DNA of 17,012 nt from Flectobacillus sp. (GTDB taxonomy: Bacteria > Bacteroidota > Bacteroidia > Cytophagales > Spirosomataceae). Under the pieces are notes generated by a model. It worked only from the letters and a program-made list of their open reading frames with translations. It had not been told where the DNA came from and did not search any database. The stretch is from NCBI GenBank assembly GCA_029865665.1, contig JARXAV010000306.1:1-17012 (forward strand), given 5' to 3'. The first letter of the stretch is position 1. Every line of letters begins with the position of its first letter. Of this stretch, positions 15,033 to 17,012 are shown one piece after another. The position numbers and the translations under genes were made by a program.

Positions 15033-15632
15033 ATGGCCCTTTTATTCACATACACAAAAGAGGAAATAGATAAAATCGGTAATGCAATCATTTATCTTGC
15101 TGATAAAATTCCTTTCCTTTCCAAAACAAAAATTCTCAAACTCATTTATTTAATTGAAGAAACTTCCATCAGAAAGTATGGATTACCCATCTTTAATTTG
15201 AGCTTTCTTCTCTGGAAATTTGGCCCCGTATCGAAGGATTTATTTATTGAATTATCGTCAGATTTAGATTTATTACAGCACTATATCACCGTAAAAAGAA
15301 ATGATAATGACTGTAATAATTACTTTGTCTCGCTTCAACCTTTTTGTGACGACGAGTTTTCAGATAATGATATGTCTGTCATCGACTTGGTTATTGAGAA
15401 ATTCAAAGGATATTCTGCCGAAGAATTGGTAAAATTTACCCATCGTGAACATTCTTTGTGGCATACTACGGCGAAAGAAGCGGGTGTGCTGGAATCACTT
15501 GAAAATCAATTGGTGAATAATACCGATATTGAAATCGACTTCTCGACGTTGTTGAAACACGATACGCTCAAAAAAGAAATGTATCTTCAACACAAAGAGT
15601 ATTTAATGCTTTCTCGCTCCCTAAAATTCTAA
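15033..15632 (+). CDS. Panacea-domain (DUF4065/SocA-like) antitoxin candidate
   Basis: 199 residues from the ATG at 15033. An earlier in-frame ATG at 15009 adds eight residues but lies at the predicted transcription start. The Panacea domain is recognisable in KTKILKLIYLIEETSIRKYG (31-50) followed by FLLWKFGPVSKDLF (58-71), the family's LLKLLY and W-x-x-GPV marks. A helical second half includes FKGYSAEELVKFTHREHSLW. Panacea is a domain that neutralises many unrelated toxins in two-gene toxin-antitoxin systems. The partner follows 4 nt downstream, as expected for such a pair. The pair is oriented opposite to hsdR and hsdS and is inserted between them, suggesting addiction or guard protection of the restriction locus. 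Confidence 0.75.
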   Translation: MALLFTYTKEEIDKIGNAIIYLADKIPFLSKTKILKLIYLIEETSIRKYGLPIFNLSFLLWKFGPVSKDLFIELSSDLDLLQHYITVKRNDNDCNNYFVSLQPFCDDEFSDNDMSVIDLVIEKFKGYSAEELVKFTHREHSLWHTTAKEAGVLESLENQLVNNTDIEIDFSTLLKHDTLKKEMYLQHKEYLMLSRSLKF

Positions 15633-15636
15633 TCTT

Positions 15637-16083
15637 GTGTTTACAGAAGGCACTATTTTATTCTTTGACCCTTTTTATTTCCGAAATGGCAATACCGCCA
15701 AAGCTAAATATTTCATCGTACTGAAAGTAATGGATGAAAAAGTAGTTTTGGCGACTTTACCCTCTAGCCAAGATTATGTACCTGCTACCGTAGTGGATGC
15801 CGACGTTTCGCCTTGTATTGAAATACCTGACGCAAATTTTAACTGCTATTTTCTGAAAGCTGGACGCATTGTTACGACTAACCATTGGGCATTTCCGAAA
15901 AATACCTTTCTGTATGGACATCAATTGGACGACTATGAGATTGCAACCTTGCAAGATATTTACCCGATTGAAGGCATTGACTTTGAACATATTGGCACAC
16001 TAAGCCCCAAGGTATTTGCAGAAATAATTGCTTGTTTTCGTAAATCTGCCTCCGTAAAACGTAAATACAAAAAACTACTCTGA
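15637..16083 (+). CDS. Probable toxin partner of the Panacea antitoxin
   Basis: 148 residues starting at GTG, 4 nt after the stop of the Panacea gene; no in-frame ATG precedes the conserved-looking start FTEGTILFFDPFYF. The N-terminal ~100 residues are beta-strand rich: KYFIVLKVMDEKVVLATLPS, YVPATVVDADVSPCIEIP, CYFLKAGRIVTTNHWAFP. This recalls the small SH3-like barrel of MazF/PemK-type RNases, but I cannot match it to a named toxin family or point to catalytic residues. The C-terminus is basic (KSASVKRKYKKLL), which would suit nucleic-acid binding. Its last 9 nt overlap the end of hsdS on the other strand. The toxin role is inferred from gene order with the Panacea gene. Confidence 0.6.
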   Translation: MFTEGTILFFDPFYFRNGNTAKAKYFIVLKVMDEKVVLATLPSSQDYVPATVVDADVSPCIEIPDANFNCYFLKAGRIVTTNHWAFPKNTFLYGHQLDDYEIATLQDIYPIEGIDFEHIGTLSPKVFAEIIACFRKSASVKRKYKKLL

Positions 16084-17012
16084 TACCTCGACCTTCCCCG
16101 TTAATAAATCCTGCATTAAACCCTCTTTTAGCTTCTTGTATTTGGATAAAGAAGATTCTTCCGCTTGGAGTTTTTCGTCATAAGAATTTAAGATGGATGA
16201 AATTTTAATAGACTCAGCTTGTAATTGTGGCAATGAAATGAGTAATTTCTCGAATGTTGATTTATTCACAATGGGTACAGCTTGCAATCCTGCTTCTACT
16301 AATAGTTGTTTAGGTAAATTTATTTTACAAGAATAATAGAAAAACTCCGATAAGTTTTTGCTGAACACAATAATAGAATTTATCTGTTGATTTGTTGTAG
16401 ATAACTCAATTGACATTCCCATTTTACCAATTGTTGAACCTATACATACGACACAAATTGTATTAATTGGAATTTGCCTTGATACTGATAACCCTAAATC
16501 TGTTATTTTTTTCTCGCTTTTAGTAATAAACTTCGAATCTGATATATCAAATGGAGATATAAACATAATGTTGCCATCGTAATAATCTTTATTTGACGTT
16601 GGAGGTGTATTACCTGTAACAATATCACCTATTTCCTCCAACCTCTTCACTTCCCACTCCTTCGGAATCACTCCCAATTCAGATTCTTTATACAGTTCTG
16701 GGGCTTCTTGGTAGCTTGGGCGGAGTTTACCCGTTGAGACATCTATCCCACGAGTAAACAAATCCTGCATCATGCCTTGCTTGATGGCTTTGTATTTGGC
16801 AATGGCCGCTTCTGTCTTTTCTATCACTTCATCACAGGTAGTTAATATTTTGGCTATTTTTTGCTGTAGGGGAAGTGGGGGTATTTCAATTTTTATTGTT
16901 TTTAAGCTCTCTTGATTAATGTTTGAATTTGCACTTAGAGTCGCTTTTGCTATGACCTGTTTCCTAATTTGTTCAAAATTCAAGTAGTAGCTTGCAAAAA
17001 CTGTATCAAGAT
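16075..17012 (-). CDS. hsdS: Type I restriction-modification specificity subunit S (5' end cut by window edge)
   Basis: The reading frame stays open to the right edge, so this is the C-terminal ~311 residues. A TTG at 16983 is not the real start. Visible parts, in order: the end of the first target-recognition domain (LSANSNINQESLKTIKIEIP), the central conserved helix (LQQKIAKILTTCDEVIEKTE to KYKAIKQGMMQDLFTRGI), the second target-recognition domain (beginning ELGVIPKEWEVKRLEEIG, then ITDLGLSVSRQIPINTICVV), and the distal conserved helix ending KLKEGLMQDLLTGK. HsdS chooses the two-part DNA target for methylation by HsdM and cleavage by HsdR. The two conserved helices share the KYK-x-(2)-K/E-x-GxMQDL ending, as expected. 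hsdM should lie to the right. The target site cannot be predicted from this sequence. Confidence 0.92.
   Translation of the reverse strand, partial: LDTVFASYYLNFEQIRKQVIAKATLSANSNINQESLKTIKIEIPPLPLQQKIAKILTTCDEVIEKTEAAIAKYKAIKQGMMQDLFTRGIDVSTGKLRPSYQEAPELYKESELGVIPKEWEVKRLEEIGDIVTGNTPPTSNKDYYDGNIMFISPFDISDSKFITKSEKKITDLGLSVSRQIPINTICVVCIGSTIGKMGMSIELSTTNQQINSIIVFSKNLSEFFYYSCKINLPKQLLVEAGLQAVPIVNKSTFEKLLISLPQLQAESIKISSILNSYDEKLQAEESSLSKYKKLKEGLMQDLLTGKVEVSE

Noticed and set aside
15757..15990. Minus-strand reading frame of 77 residues
   Set aside because: Antisense to the toxin candidate, which is better supported by its position next to the Panacea gene.
16075..16983. hsdS as a complete 302-residue gene starting at TTG 16983
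   Set aside because: The frame continues to the window edge with residues typical of HsdS (TVFASYYLNFEQI), and a full S subunit needs a first target-recognition domain.

Overview
The window looks like an accessory (defence) region of a Bacteroidota chromosome, probably a Cytophagales- or Flavobacteriia-like organism. The evidence is an AT-rich composition, signal peptides ending in a Gln cleavage site, start codons without strong Shine-Dalgarno sequences, and matches to the Bacteroidota promoter consensus (TTTG, about 19 nt, TAnnTTTG). No rRNA, tRNA, transposase or CRISPR array was found. The assignment rests on sequence style and remembered protein families; no search was run.

Region 1 (1-1500). 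One small secreted protein of unknown function (341-976) sits between two diverged copies of an ~85-bp element, each carrying an intrinsic terminator. A shorter imperfect inverted repeat lies closer to the gene. The rest is non-coding, with a terminator-like hairpin and a good promoter match ahead of the next gene.

Region 2 (1501-10839). Eight genes lie on the + strand, and seven of them carry an N-terminal TIR or TIR-like/nucleoside-deoxyribosyltransferase-like domain. In order they are: DUF4062 fused to a probable pYEATS domain; a TIR-like domain fused to a TRAFs-binding/TPR-like region; a ThsB-type TIR protein 2 nt downstream; a TIR-like domain with an unrecognised C-terminal domain; a TIR-like domain with a small beta-rich C-terminal domain; a stand-alone TIR-like domain; and a TIR protein with one membrane helix and a coiled coil. 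The last overlaps by 4 nt a secreted protein with about 14 WD40-like blades. All seven TIR-like domains keep a glutamate at the position expected to be catalytic. Attached domains differ from gene to gene, which suggests one kind of effector chemistry (cutting or modifying NAD+ or nucleotides) coupled to several sensors. Whether this is one system or several neighbouring ones cannot be told from one window. The intergenic gaps hold related motifs and hairpins, which favours stepwise cassette-like accumulation.

Region 3 (10841-17012). A hairpin at 10841-10871 separates the TIR array from a type I restriction-modification locus on the minus strand: hsdS (cut by the right edge), hsdR, and a YgjP-like zinc metallopeptidase 3 nt after hsdR. 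Between hsdS and hsdR, on the opposite strand, sits a Panacea-domain (DUF4065/SocA-like) antitoxin candidate with a small partner gene, probably the toxin. hsdM is not in the window and would be expected to the right.
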